From Sipunculus nudus (taxonomy: Eukaryota; Annelida; Sipuncula; Golfingiida; Sipunculidae), in NCBI GenBank assembly GCA_026874595.1, contig CM049313.1:27092008-27156007 (forward strand): 64,000 nt of DNA, read 5' to 3'. Shown here piece after piece: positions 11,701 through 23,696 of the stretch. Within the stretch, counting starts at the first letter, position 1, and each line of letters opens with the position of its first letter. The position numbers were made by a program, and so were the translations under genes. The notes under the pieces were generated by a model that worked only from the letters and a program-made list of their open reading frames with translations, had not been told where the DNA came from and ran no database searches.

Positions 11701-11747
11701 CCTTCAAGGTCAACTTCAGCTGAGCACAGTGACCCATGGGTCCCTTA
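8711..11747 (+). mobile_element. Helitron-like element, family B variant, interrupted by a solo LTR
   Basis: The element starts TTAGCTCAGCTAACTATAAG, followed by a GTCCGTTGTCTGTCC tract. It ends at 11715-11747 with CAGCTGAGC, the palindrome TGACCCATGGGTC and CCTTATT. The 5' motif and the inverted 3' motif (AGCTCAGCT / AGCTGAGC) form a subterminal inverted repeat. A near-full copy lies in the opposite orientation at 23697-25574. Homopolymer C runs at 9564-9576, 9857-9870 and near 11310 are internal. No replicase is encoded, so it is non-autonomous. Confidence 0.7.
10061..10949 (+). mobile_element. solo LTR flanked by AAAT
   Basis: The 889-bp stretch begins TGTTA and ends TAACA, and is flanked on both sides by AAAT (10057-10060 and 10950-10953). 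A second copy of the same LTR on the minus strand occupies 32863-35687, so the LTR identity is supported by comparison. No internal region is present, which indicates LTR-LTR recombination. Confidence 0.75.
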
Positions 11748-11944
11748 TTTTACTTGATCATTGGGATTATTGTATACTATGGTATATTATAGTTTCAGCA
11801 TGGTCATGCCACCAAAACCTTAGCCAACACAGACTTCTTTTGAGTGAGATATTCAAAAATAATATTTCACAGGTCTTTTTCAAACTTTACATGTGCCCAG
11901 AAATTGGTTGGAGAAGAAGGCTGTTTACCTCAGCTGACTGTGAG
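11748..11944. other. intron sequence with no recognised feature
   Basis: This stretch lies between the end of the Helitron-like element and the SINE. I see no splice sites or coding sequence in it. Confidence 0.5.
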
Positions 11945-12308
11945 ACCGGCTTCTGTGGCTCAGGGGTACAGCACAGACTCAAAGCCGGAAGATTGTGAGT
12001 TCGAATCTCAGCCGAAATCTCTGCAGGCTTAATGTATCACTCAAATAAGAGTGTGTCTTTAGGGGGTTCCTCGGTGTTATGACCCAGCAAAGGAGATGAT
12101 TACACACCCAAGACCCACAGGTGTGGTAGACACCAGGCCTGGGTGACTCCAGGGCACACAATAAAAAAGTGATAGCAAGCGAAGGCTACCGCCCTGTCAA
12201 GTAGTCCCAAACCAAAATGGAATTTCTGTAGATGTACATGCTTTAAATGAGAATTAGATAAGTCAGCATTAAAAATTGGCGGCGGATACCTCGACTAAAA
12301 AAAAAAGT
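11945..12308 (+). mobile_element. tRNA-derived SINE
   Basis: The 5' part carries an A-box-like TGGCTCAGGGGTA at about 11956 and a B-box-like GTTCGAATC at about 11999. The spacing fits an internal RNA polymerase III promoter. The 3' part is unrelated to tRNA and ends in an A run near 12297-12306. It would have been spread by a LINE reverse transcriptase. It is not a functional tRNA gene: the arms do not fold cleanly and the tail is SINE-like. Confidence 0.72.
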
Positions 12309-12489
12309 AATCTGAGTTATAGTGATAGTCCTTTGTCCATCATCCGTCTGCATTTTTTTTCATAAAATCTAAAGTAAAAACCTTGGTGTGTATTGTGGAT
12401 GGAGGTATAATTTCTCACATATTTTCTGGTGCATTGAACATCATTTGGAAGCCTGTAAGACTGCCAAAATATCAGCCTGTGTTGAGCAA

Positions 12490-13259
12490 TGTAACGTCCA
12501 CAAAAGCTATTGATGTTTTCATGCATAACGCGTGTGGTTCTATTCTTTACTGTAATTCGGTGAGGCTTATTTACCTCCCGGCACTAGAGAACTGTTTCTC
12601 GTTTGATTCATGGTGGTTTGCTGTGTTGTTTTCGATGTTATCATTTTGTCATGGAATTTGTCGTGTTTAAAGCCACAAGCCGATGTGGCGCACATGGTAA
12701 GAGTAAATTATAGCATTGTTGCATCAGTAGATCTTGTTTTTATGGGCTGTCATTCAGGATCAGTTGTATGCCAGTGGATGTTAAAGGCTAAACATATATT
12801 GTGTCATCACATTTCTCAGCGGCATTTTGCAGTTTCGTGAATCTGTATTTGTTACTGTTATGGGCAGATTTCCTGATCCTTCTCAGTATGTTATATTAGA
12901 TGTAAATTAGATTTAACTGTTTTCATAAACAATATTTCCCATCAACATATATATTTTTGTCACACAGGGATTTCTTTTAAGTAAATAAATAATAGGCCTG
13001 TATTTTCTAGAGGAGTAAACTTAAAACTGATTTATGTCATTTATCTATAGTATATGTGTGGACTTGTTTCAAATATTTATATGTGTGAAGTAAAGAGAGA
13101 AATTCTTAATAATATCTCCATTGTTTCAGTTATCACGTAGCTGAAGTCATTCAAACAGCTGATGTGGTCGATGTCAAAAAGCTGATTTATCGGGAGAATG
13201 AATAAAGCTTCAGTGGAGGCATCTGCGTATTTATTGTTTGTCATTGCAAAGGGGTTACA
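12490..13259 (+). repeat. 5' LTR of the BEL/Pao element
   Basis: The LTR starts TGTAAC and ends GTTACA, a 6-bp terminal inversion. It aligns with the LTR starting at 19314 through most of its length. It is preceded by AGCAA (12485-12489), repeated after the other LTR at 37242-37246 as a 5-bp target duplication. It lacks about 294 bp present in the 3' copy, with the direct repeat GTATTT at the break. Confidence 0.85.
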
Positions 13260-16200
13260 GTGATAACATTATTGCCGGTGCAAATGACATTATATTCATG
13301 AATGAGCACCTAACCTGACGGACTGATAACTTAAGTCTAATAACTGGTCTTTACCAGCATTAACAGTCAGTTCATGTGAACAACTTTCACATAGACACTT
13401 GTTAAGTGACTTATAAACATTGATGTGAGAGAAGGCCACCAGATGTCACTCAACAGATGTCGCTTTGGTCAATATTTGAAGTTATATCTTGTGCAATGCA
13501 TTATCATCTTCAGTGATAGCCATATTTATGAACTGTACATGTCAGCTCCAGATACTGATATCGATAAGGAGGTACAGCTGTCGCAGTCACAAACTGTCTC
13601 GAATACTGGGACGTCGAGGCTCATGTGAAAGGAAGTTAACAGAAAAAGCCAAACAGAATCTTGAAGATGAGATTTCAGGCATGACGACTAAGTTGAGTAA
13701 TGCATACGATAGGTGGCAGCAGTGCGCTTCAGAGATTGGCAAAACTTTGTTAACTTCACAATCATTGCACAAACTTGATGAACTGAGTTCAGATTTAAAT
13801 AAACGCTCTGAAGATGTTGTGAACATCTGCAACAGTGTCAAGAAACTTTGTGCTCTGTCGAAAGACCTTGTAGCCAAGGTTGATAATTGTGTTGCCATTA
13901 TAAATGATCTAAAAGAGAGGCCTCTTGTATTAAGTTAGAACAGTCAGAAGATTTAGATGTTGACAGAGAAAAGGCCCTTACAAGAGACATGAAAGGGGCA
14001 CATCCTTCTGTGTTTGGCGAAAGTTCTATTTCATCATATGGGAAATCCATGAGGCAGGTGAGTTGCTGAACTACCTGAAAGCGAAGGCTGATGCAGAATT
14101 GGCTGAGAAATTAGAAAGAGAAAGAGCCTTAAAGGAAGAGCAGACACAGAAGACAAAGTTGCTTGACATGCAGTTGAAAATGGAAAAGGAGTAGATGAAG
14201 CTAGAAATGCTTCTAGCAAGCACTGAGGTAAAGGCAGCCAAGGCAAAGTCAAAGGTTTATGAAGAAGTGACTTCTGTTTATGAGACTGAATCACTTGTCT
14301 TAGGCCCTCAGCAGGGTCCTAGTGCACTGAATCAAGTTTTGAACCAAAGTCTGCCGGGAACCATGTTGCTGTCCTGGAAAAATTACTAAATGAATCTCTT
14401 GCGGCGATTAGACTACCACCGCCAAAACCATCAGTGTTCACAGGAAATCCCCTAAAGTATACTGAGTGGCAACCTGACCTTTTCAACCTTGATAGAAGGC
14501 AAAGGCCTTAGTTCGAGTGAACGGTTATATTATTTAAAGCAGTATTTGGCTGGCCAAGCAAAGCGAGCGGTGGAAGGCTATTTCTACAGAGATACGGAAA
14601 GCATGTATCCAGGTCTGGAGATTCTAAATGATTGTAAAGAAAACGGTAAAGTTCTTGAGAAATTACCGGAATGGGTTGTCAGAAAATGGAATTGAGTTGT
14701 TTTTGATGAACTGAAAGATACAGCATTGTATCCCAGCATCCAGTCTTTTGTGGACTTTCTGAGGTGAAACATGTGTTGCATGTAACCCAATATGTTCACC
14801 CTTTTTTAAGAAATCATAAAATAATGATAGGTTTCTGTCACAGAAACATGCCTTAGCAGGTAACACAGTACTGGAAGGTTCTGGAACTAAAGGTAGTGGA
14901 TAGTCAATGCAAGCTACATGTTTTATACAATCTCCACCTGGTCATCAGCAGTTTCTTTAGGAGTCGTCAGCACAAAGCCAGCAAAGTTCATATGTGAAGC
15001 CCAGTTCATAGCTGATGAAACCCAAAGATCCATGCATATTTTGTCAAGACATTAATCACACAATCGAAGCATGTCTTAGGTTTGCCAAGAAGGACATGTC
15101 AGAGAAAAGAGAATTTGTATTCACAAATCGTTTATGTTTTGGATGCCTAAAATGAGGCCATTTCTCTAGTGATTGTCGTCGACGACACACATGTAAAACT
15201 TGCAAAAGATTTAACCCCACTTGTCTCAATTAAGATAAGCAGGTTGGATCTTAAGAGATTAGTGAGATAAAACCTGATTACACTCAACCTGTAACAGAAG
15301 CTTCTTCGCACCGTATCAAAAGTCACCTGATTACGTAAAGCATAGTTCCTGTATGGCTATCAAGTGTTGAAAACCCAAACAAAGAATATCTTACATATGC
15401 TTTACTAGACACCCAAAGTGACACTTGTTAACAGAGCTAGCAAAGGAGTGGTGTGTGACTGCTCATAACTTAAAATTAAAAATAAGTACTCCCACTTCTT
15501 CTGGCACACCAAAGGATTGCAAGCTGCTCAACGGATTGCAAGTTCAGGGTATGTATTGCGATAAACAGATATCCTTACCTGTAATTTATTTGCACAAATT
15601 CATACCGGTCGAAAGATCGCACATACCTACCTGTGAGACTGCCCTGCAATGGCCTTATCTAGAGCATATTGCCAGCGAAATTCCGCCATTGCAGACATGA
15701 TGTTGGACTTCTTATAGGGTATGAATGTGTGCTTGCATTAACACGGCGTGAAGTTATAAGTGGCAGTGAATCTGAACCATTCGTACAACGTACAGACTTT
15801 GGTTGGAGTGTAATTGGCCTGTCAAATCCATGCCTTGATCGAAATTCCGGTCTAAACTTGAGAACTTCTGTGAGAGTTGTGTAGTATCTCCATGTGATGT
15901 GATCAAAGCACTTGAGCACGACTTTTCAGAAGACACATATTGCGCAGATAAAGAGTCTTTCAGCTAGACATTTTATTTGTTCAATTGATGAGCAGATACA
16001 CCAAGCAAGACGAGAATGGGCACGTCGAAATGCCTCTGCCCTTAAAGTCATAAACTTTGATGATGCCAAACCACAAGAGTCTATCACTAGTTTGGCTGGA
16101 ACATCTAAAGCGTAAACTTAAAGGTGATTCAATATACGCTGCAGACTACAAAGCCTGTATGGCAGACAGTATTGGAAAGGGTGAGGCAGAGAAAGTGTCC

Positions 16201-19200
16201 TGTGAAGGTTCACCAGGTCGTACAAACTACGTTCCTCACCATGTAGTTTATAACCCTCGCAAGCCTGACAAGATTAGAGTGGTGTTCAATTGTTCTGCCA
16301 AATACAAGGGGACATCCCTGAATGATTGTTTGTGTAAAGGACCAGAGCTGAACAATGACTTGCTTGGTGTCTTGTGCAGATTCAGGAAGCATAGATATCG
16401 AAAGGATATTCGACCTGAACTTTGTGACCTGTTGTGGTTTTTATGGTGGGAGGATGGGGCCTTTTCAAGGACCCTCAAGAGTATCATATGACTGTTCATC
16501 TGTTTGGTGCAGCTTCAAGCCCAGCTTGCGTAATATATGGGCTAAAGTTCATAGCCAAGAGGTACGAGCAAGAGAATCCAAAGGCTGCAAGGTTTCTTCA
16601 ATGTGATTGTTACATTGACGATGGCTTGACAAATAAGTGTGCCAACAGTTGAAGAAGGCGTGCAATTGGTCTGTGAAGCCCAAAGGATAGGTGGGCTACA
16701 TTTGCATAATATTGTGTCAAACTCCAAGGAACTCCTATCGAGCATTGAACCTTCAGGAAGGGCAACGGTCAAGAGCCTAAACTTTGATGATACGCCAATA
16801 GAAAGAGCTCTCATTTTAGAGTGGTGTTTGAACTCAGATTCTTTCACGAATCAGTTTTACTTCAAGATACTGTTCCTACCATAAGAGGAATTTTGTCAGT
16901 GGTAGGATCACTTAATGACCCTCCTAGTTTTGTCACCCATCCACCCTCTCAGGGAAAAGAGTGTTACAGGAAATGTGCAGGAGAGGAGTTAACTGGGATG
17001 ACCAATTACCTAGTCCCTACAACCTCAGTTGGAAATCGGGCTTACAGAACCTTCGTAGTGTGCAGATTCCAAGATGGTTTTCCACAAGCCCAGTTGGAGA
17101 GGTATTGGCAGTAGAGTTGCATCACTTCTCAGATGCCAGTGTTGTCAGATATGGGACATGTTTATATCTGAGAAACATTACCAAGCGTGGTGTAAGTTGT
17201 TCACTAGTTTTTGGCAAGGCGCGAGTTGCTCCTACAAGGGTCGTTATGATTCCTAGGTTGGAACTGACAGCTGCTACTATAGCAGCAAAGATAAGCGTGA
17301 TGCTGAAGGAGGAATTTCAATTCACAAATCTTGAGGAGCATTTCTGGACAGACTCAAAGGTTGTCGTGAGTTATATTCAAAATGAGAGCCGGAAATTCTA
17401 CACCCTCGTGCTAATAGAGTCGAGGCCATCAATCATGGTCAGAAGTAACACAGTGGCACTTTGTTCCGTCTAGAGTTTAATCCAGCAGATATCGCATCCT
17501 GAGGTTGAATGATCCCTGAACTTATGGAATCCTACTGGTTCAGTGGACCTTCGTTTTTTTATGAGCCAGAGTTAAGGTTTTTTGAGGAATCTAGCGCAGA
17601 AATTGATTTTGGGGACCCGGAGTTAAAGTGTGCACCTGTTTTGTGGGCAAGGTTGAACCGAAAGGCTCACTTTTATCCAAGGTTGAAAGGTTCTCAAGTT
17701 GGAAGCTTGCGTTTACGGCCTTTGGACAGTTAATTCGTAGTGCTTCAGGTGCCAAGGATTTCTGTATTAGTACTGTGGAGGAAGGACTAAAGGCACAGAA
17801 TTTAATTATCAAACTACTCCAGGCAGAAGAATTCAGAGAAGAACTATCATTGCTGAAATATTCGAACACTCTAAAAGGGCATCATTTGTATAACCTAGAC
17901 CCAATCATGGCTGACAGTGTGATGAGAGTTGGTGGGAGACTTTGAAAGGCCAGCTCTGCTTTTGAGGTAAACCACCCTGTGATACTTCCAAAGAATGCCC
18001 ATGAAACAAACCTGATCATTAGACACTATCAGGAACAGAGGAAACTCAGCAGAAGAGGCTTTACTCTGAATGCACTGAGATCCAATGGATTATGGGTGCT
18101 AGGTAGTACAAGGACAATCGCGAGTTTTATCTTCAGGTGTGTAGACTGTCGTAGGAAACGCCGTCCTTTTGAAGTACAACGCATGGCAGATCTTCCTAGC
18201 GTAGGAATTGAAGCAACAGCTCCATTCACTCACACTGGAATGGATTTTTTCGGTCCCATCTTGGTCAAAGAAGGAAGAAAGGAACACAGGCGTTACGGTT
18301 TGATATTTACATGTAAGTGTTCCAGAGCTGTTCATTTAGAGGTGCTTGATGATATGTCCACGGACTGTTTTATAAACAGAGATGCTTCATAGCCGTGTAA
18401 GGCCCCATGCCCACACTTCATTCAGATCAGGGCTCAAACTTCATAGGGGCAGCAAATGAACTGAGAGAAGCTTTGAAAGAGCTCAACGTTTCAAGAATCA
18501 AAGATTATATGGCGGGTGAGCAGTGTGCATTTCATTTCAATCCACCCCATGCTAGCCACTTTGGCGGCATTTGGGAATGCCAAATCCAGACAGGAGTATT
18601 TTAACGACTCTATTGAACGAAGCCTCTTGCCGTCTTGATACTTTGTCACTTCGTACTATGTTGTACGAGGTCATGTCGATCGTCATTAGTAGGCCACTAT
18701 GACAGATAAACTGGATGATCTGTTGTCCCTCGAGCCGTTGACTGCCAACTACGTCTTGATGATGAGGTCAAAGGCAGCTTTACTTCCACCGGGAAACTTT
18801 GTGAGACCTGACTTGTACATCAAGAAACACGTGTGCAGGGTTCAATACTTGTGCGAACAATTCTGGTCCAGATGGCGGAAGGAGTATTTACATAATATTC
18901 AGCTCTGCTCCAAGTGGCACAAGGGACAACAGAATTCAAAGGTTGGCGACATTGTCATTCTAAAGGAAGAAGAAGTCCCTAGAAACAAATGGCCACTTGC
19001 AAAAGTTACAGAAACCATGCCTAGTGATGACGGTTTCTTTAGGAAGGTCAAGGTAATGCTACTTGCCAAGTTAGACAAGGCGGGAAAACGTGTAGGTCAG
19101 CTGACAGTTTACGAACGACCAGTGCAGAAATTGGTGATTTGGCTAGAGGACAAATTGTGCTTTGGAATTTGTAACAGTGAACTTTGTATGTTTTAAGCTA

Positions 19201-19313
19201 CTTGCAGGAAATAATGTTTTCCGTATCATTTTATATTTGATTTCTTGTATGTAAGTTTAGATTGAATTACATAGTGGTAGGTTGTTGATGAACACCATAC
19301 GTGATTGGGGGAG
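13260..19313 (+). pseudogene. broken gag-pol of a BEL/Pao retrotransposon
   Basis: Pieces lie in order across several frames with internal stops. 13600-13938 and 14070-14340 are helical, charge-rich Gag segments. 14410-14700 is a DUF1759-like region. 15030-15225 has CCHC knuckles (CIFCQDINHTIEAC, then a second one cut by TGA). 15395-15430 is a protease with LLDTQSDT. 16200-16640 is reverse transcriptase with YIDDGL. 17110-17400 is RNase H-like. 18000-18170 is an integrase zinc-binding region. 18230-18600 is the integrase core with GMDFFGP, HSDQGSNF and GGIWE. 18699-19196 is a DUF5641-type C-terminal domain, the longest clean piece. Domain order and motifs fit Pao-type polyproteins. At least several frameshifts and stops make it dead. 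Confidence 0.9.
19302..19313 (+). promoter_or_regulatory. polypurine tract of the BEL/Pao element
   Basis: The purine-rich bases ATTGGGGGAG lie immediately before the TGTAAC start of the 3' LTR. This is the position where plus-strand DNA synthesis is primed in LTR elements. Confidence 0.6.
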
Positions 19314-20206
19314 TGTAACGGCCACGAAAGCTAGATGTGTTTGCATGCATAACACATGTGGTTCTATTCTTTACGGTAACTCATTGAGGTCTGTTTCTCA
19401 TTTGATTCATGGCGGTTTGCTGTGTTGTTTTTAATGATATCATTTCATCATAGAATTTGTCGTGTTTAAAGCCCCAAGCCGATGTGGTGCACATGGTAAG
19501 AGTAAATTATAGCATTGTTGCATCAGTTGATCTTGTGATTACGGGCTGTCATTCAAGATCAGTTGTATGCCAGTGGATGTTAAAGGCTAAACATATATTG
19601 CGTCATCACATTTCTCAGCAGCATTTTGCGGTTTTGTGAATCAGTATTTAGGGTAGTAAGCCCAGGATACTGTCATCGACTTCAATGGTAAATGTTGTTT
19701 CATTTGAGAACGTAAATTCGGCTTGCATGATGATGAGATATGATCATGTTTGGGCCTGAGAGTTTATTCTCCATGTATAATCCGCTTCTAGACTATGTCT
19801 TGAAGTAAACAAAGGCAGTAACTGACGTTATGATGGTTGCATATGATTAACGTATCACTGTTTACAAGAACATTCAGAATATCTGTGAGTCTGTTTATGA
19901 CAAGTTTAAGATCTTGGTCAGGGTAATACTTATCTGGGTATTTGTTACAGTTATGTGCAGATTTCATGATCCTTCTGAGTATGTTATATCAGATGTAAAT
20001 AAGATTTAACTGTTTTCATAAACAATATTTCCAATCAACATGTATATTTATGTCACTCAAGGATTTCTTTGAAGTAAATAAATAATAGGCCTTTATTTTC
20101 CAGAGGAGTAAACTTAAAACTGATTTAGTCTATAGTATGTGTGTGAACTTGTTTCAAATATTTATATGTAAGAAGTAAAGAGAAATTCTTAATTATATCT
20201 CCATTG
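19314..20206 (+). repeat. 3' LTR of the BEL/Pao element, first part
   Basis: It aligns with 12490 onward. It retains a 294-bp segment between two GTATTT copies (19644 and 19938) that is absent from the 5' LTR. The LTR stops at CTCCATTG, where a family A Helitron-like element begins. Its remainder resumes at 37110-37241. Confidence 0.85.
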
Positions 20207-21103
20207 TAAGCAAACCTGTGAGCTTATGCGATGGTGTGGCATCGTCCCGTGTCCGTCGTCCGGCGTCCGTTGTCTGTATGTTAACCCATATTATCTTGAA
20301 AATGGCAAGAGTTAGCATCACCAAATTTTATGCAAAAAATTATTCATCTAAAAAACTCTATTTGATTTTGCTTATTTTTTGGCTAACTGCATTTTCATAG
20401 ATTTTATAGGGAAAAAAGCTGAAAAAGCTTTACAAATCTTCTTCTCCGAAACTGTTCAGCCAAATTGTCCAATATTTCACAGAAATGATTCCTGGAACAA
20501 GATCTCTCAAATTTGTTTGACTGGTTAAAGTTCGATGATTTTTGGCCAAGTTACAGGAAGTTGAACTTAGTCATCTGTCCAAAAAAACATACTAAAATTA
20601 CAGCCTCAGAAATGGCTGGAGCTATCATCACCAAATTTTATGCCAATGTTGGTCACACGAGTCATATCTGAAATTGAGGTATTTGTGACGCCACCTGTAT
20701 CAGCCTTTTTTGTACAGGGGTCATCAGTGCCTGTATCATACTGATGGCTACAAAAAATTTCTTCTCTGAAACCATATGGCCAAATTGTTTAATATCGCAC
20801 AGAAATGATCCTAGGGTTGTGCTCTCTGAATTTTGTTCAGATTGTCTCAGTTCAGTGACTTTTGGCTGAGTTATGGGAAGCTGAATTTAGTCATATGCCA
20901 TAACAGCCCTTTTTAGCTCAGTGGCTACAAAGAACTTCTTCTCAAAAACCACTGGGCCAAATTCTTAAATCTCACACATTAATTATCCTTAGATGTTGAT
21001 AATTCAAGTTTGTTCAAATGATTTTGGTTCATTGAGTTATGAGAAGCTTAACTTAGCCATTTTGCTGTATTTTCCCATATGAGTTATTAACCTTCAAAAC
21101 GTT

Positions 21104-23525
21104 TTTAGCTCAGCTGACTTTCAGTCATGCTGGGCTATAGCGATGGGTCTTTGTCCGTAGTCCTTCCATCTGTCCGGCCATCCGGCTATTAGCAGGGCAC
21201 AAATCGTAACCGTAGGGGCTATTGCCATGAACCCTATGCAGTCTTAGAGGTTCTCAAATGATCTCCTTGCAAACCTGAAATTAGGTCACTGCGACCTATA
21301 TTCTCGAAGTTATGGGGTGTGATTGCACCCCCAGAAATAATTCTTTTAGCCAAAATTTTCATCCCAAACCTTCCATCTTTCACATATAGCTCACCTACTA
21401 ACAGGGGAAGAACCATAATTATTTTGAGGTCAAAGGTCAAGGTCACAGAACCAACTTCTTTGAAAAGCCTGTGGATGCATTTTAAGCCAAACCTTTCATC
21501 CCAATTCTTTGATCTTTCACATATAGCTCACATACTAAGTGGGAGAAGAATCCTATAGATGTTGAGGTCACAAGGTCAAAGGTCAGGGTCACAGGATCCA
21601 CTTCTTTGAAAAGGTTGTAGACACATTTCAAACTAGACCTTTCATTCCAAACCTTTCAGCACTGCACTGATATCGCTTCTCTGCCAACAGGGGAAAAGAC
21701 CTGTTGATTTTGAGGTCAAAGGTCAAGTTCACAGCACCCATTTCTTGCGTGGAGTCATTTTCAGGGAAACTTTTCAATCTGTACCTTTCATCTGTCATAT
21801 ATGGCTTACCTACCAATAAGGGAAGAAGCCTATTGATGTTGAGGTCAAAAAGTCAAAGGTCAAGGTCACAATATTTAATTGTTCTAAATGCTTGTGAGCA
21901 TATTTCAAGTGTAACTGTTCAACCCAAACCTTCAGTCTTTCACATATGCCACATCTATGCATCACTCAGTTTGACTCAAACTTCATATTTATGGGTCTTT
22001 TTGCTTGAATAAATAACTTATTGATTTTGGGGTCAGCTGGTCAGCAGGTTAAAGGTTGCAGGTCAAAGTTATTCACCCATTGGTTGCCAAGTAATTACAC
22101 CAGATTTAAGTGGTTAGTAGTTACCCATCATTTAGAAAGAATCCAGTTGATATATGGGCAAAAGGCCAAGGTCATAGGTCAGGGATGTTCACAATTACTT
22201 ATTTTATAGAACATCTCTATTTTTCTTGTATATATAACCATCCCACTCCAGCTGGTACATCTCCCTGTGTGGCTGTAATTGTGAGTGACACTGGTGACAT
22301 ATGACTCCCTTTTGTATCAGCCTATTAAGTGATAAGGCTCAGTGATAAGTACCTCCTTACTTCATAACATAACACTGTTGTCAGAATGCTTCAGCCAGGC
22401 ATTAAGACTATGAGAGTATAGTATTAAGGTTTAGCTACTGATTTATAAGATGATGGGAACATTTTGCAGTTTATTTTATGGAATCCTAGCAATAAATTTA
22501 GTTTCCTAGATATCTGAATATTTTAATATATATCACCACATATAAAAGCAAGTGTTTGTTCTCATAATATGTGGATGTGTACCTTGATTTAGGATGGCTT
22601 TTTGTTTTATTTCAAGACTCTTAGTCATGCTTTCTGCATTTCTTTTCTTTCAGGTTTGGCAGTTTACCTACCCTGCTGACCCCATTGAAAAGCAGAGTGA
22701 TAATAAAAAATATTGGACTTACACTTTTTACTATTGCATATCTATAAATCTGATATGAGGGCCTTAACATGCCTTTTGAATTATTTTGGGCATTCATTAC
22801 TGGATAATTTGCCCATGTTTGGTCTCTTATTGGAGAATGTGGGATATCAAATATCATACTTGTCAGAAATCCATAATGTCTGCCAGTTAGCCACCTTAGA
22901 AATTCTGTCTTCAGTGCAGTTTCAGTAATTTTTCTTTAATGTTTGGTCCGATTTAGAGAATGTTTGTTGTCTGATTTCAGACTTGTCAGAAGTCCAATAT
23001 GGCCACCAGGCAACCATCTTTTAATTCCTATTGATCATATTATCTCAAGAACAGTTAAAGTGAATGCAGTTGGATGTATATTTATGTAATCTTGTAAAGG
23101 ATTGGGTCAAATATTTCTGAATAAATATTACCATCATTTATAAAAGTGCAGTACAGTTGGCTTGTATTGAATAAAAATTCATACAGAAGCACCTGTTTCT
23201 CAATAATTCTTGCATGTATTTCCTTGATTTTTGCTATATATTTTGATCTTATATTTTCCCTTTGTGGTGTTCCTTTGAGACTGACAGGTTTCAAGCAAGC
23301 TGTTGGAATAGTTCCTGATAGCTTAACAATCATGTATTTTCCTCAGACCATCAATTCACTGTGTTTTAACCAGACAAAGGTGATATATATTTCTGTTGTC
23401 ATAGAAAATTTTCAACAAATTGGCAAATTGGTTCTTCAAAATTTGACTGGAAGTTGTGAATCTCAGTCCATGATGTCACAGGTCATGCTTGGCAGCTGAG
23501 CGTCATGACCCATGGGTCACTTGTT
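21104..23525 (+). mobile_element. Helitron-like element, family B, with about 142-bp receptor-site array
   Basis: It starts TTTTTAGCTCAGCTGACT inside family A body and is followed by GTCCGTAGTCC-type sequence. It ends at 23493-23525 with GCAGCTGAGC, the perfect 14-bp palindrome TGACCCATGGGTCA and CTTGTT. From 21400 to about 22190 a unit of about 142 bp repeats, each with a variant of AGGTCAAAGGTCAAGGTCA. The 3' 590 bases match 40421-40928. No coding sequence is supported. Confidence 0.7.
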
Positions 23526-23696
23526 CCATTAAAAACCCATTGTTACACTTTAAGATTGCCTAATATCAAAACCACTGATCTGACTGTGATCATATATAAT
23601 ATACATATTTTTCTATACATTCGCTATGCACATACCAGGAATGATGTCAATATTGCGTAATTGTTTTATGTATGGGCCCAAACATAATGCACTTTT

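Noticed and set aside
11945-12020. Functional tRNA gene.
   Set aside because: A- and B-box-like motifs are present, but the cloverleaf is poor and the unit continues into an unrelated A-ended tail, as in a SINE.
13425-19196. Treating the BEL open pieces as separate genes.
   Set aside because: They fall in canonical Pao domain order across shifting frames within one pair of LTRs, so they are one broken polyprotein.
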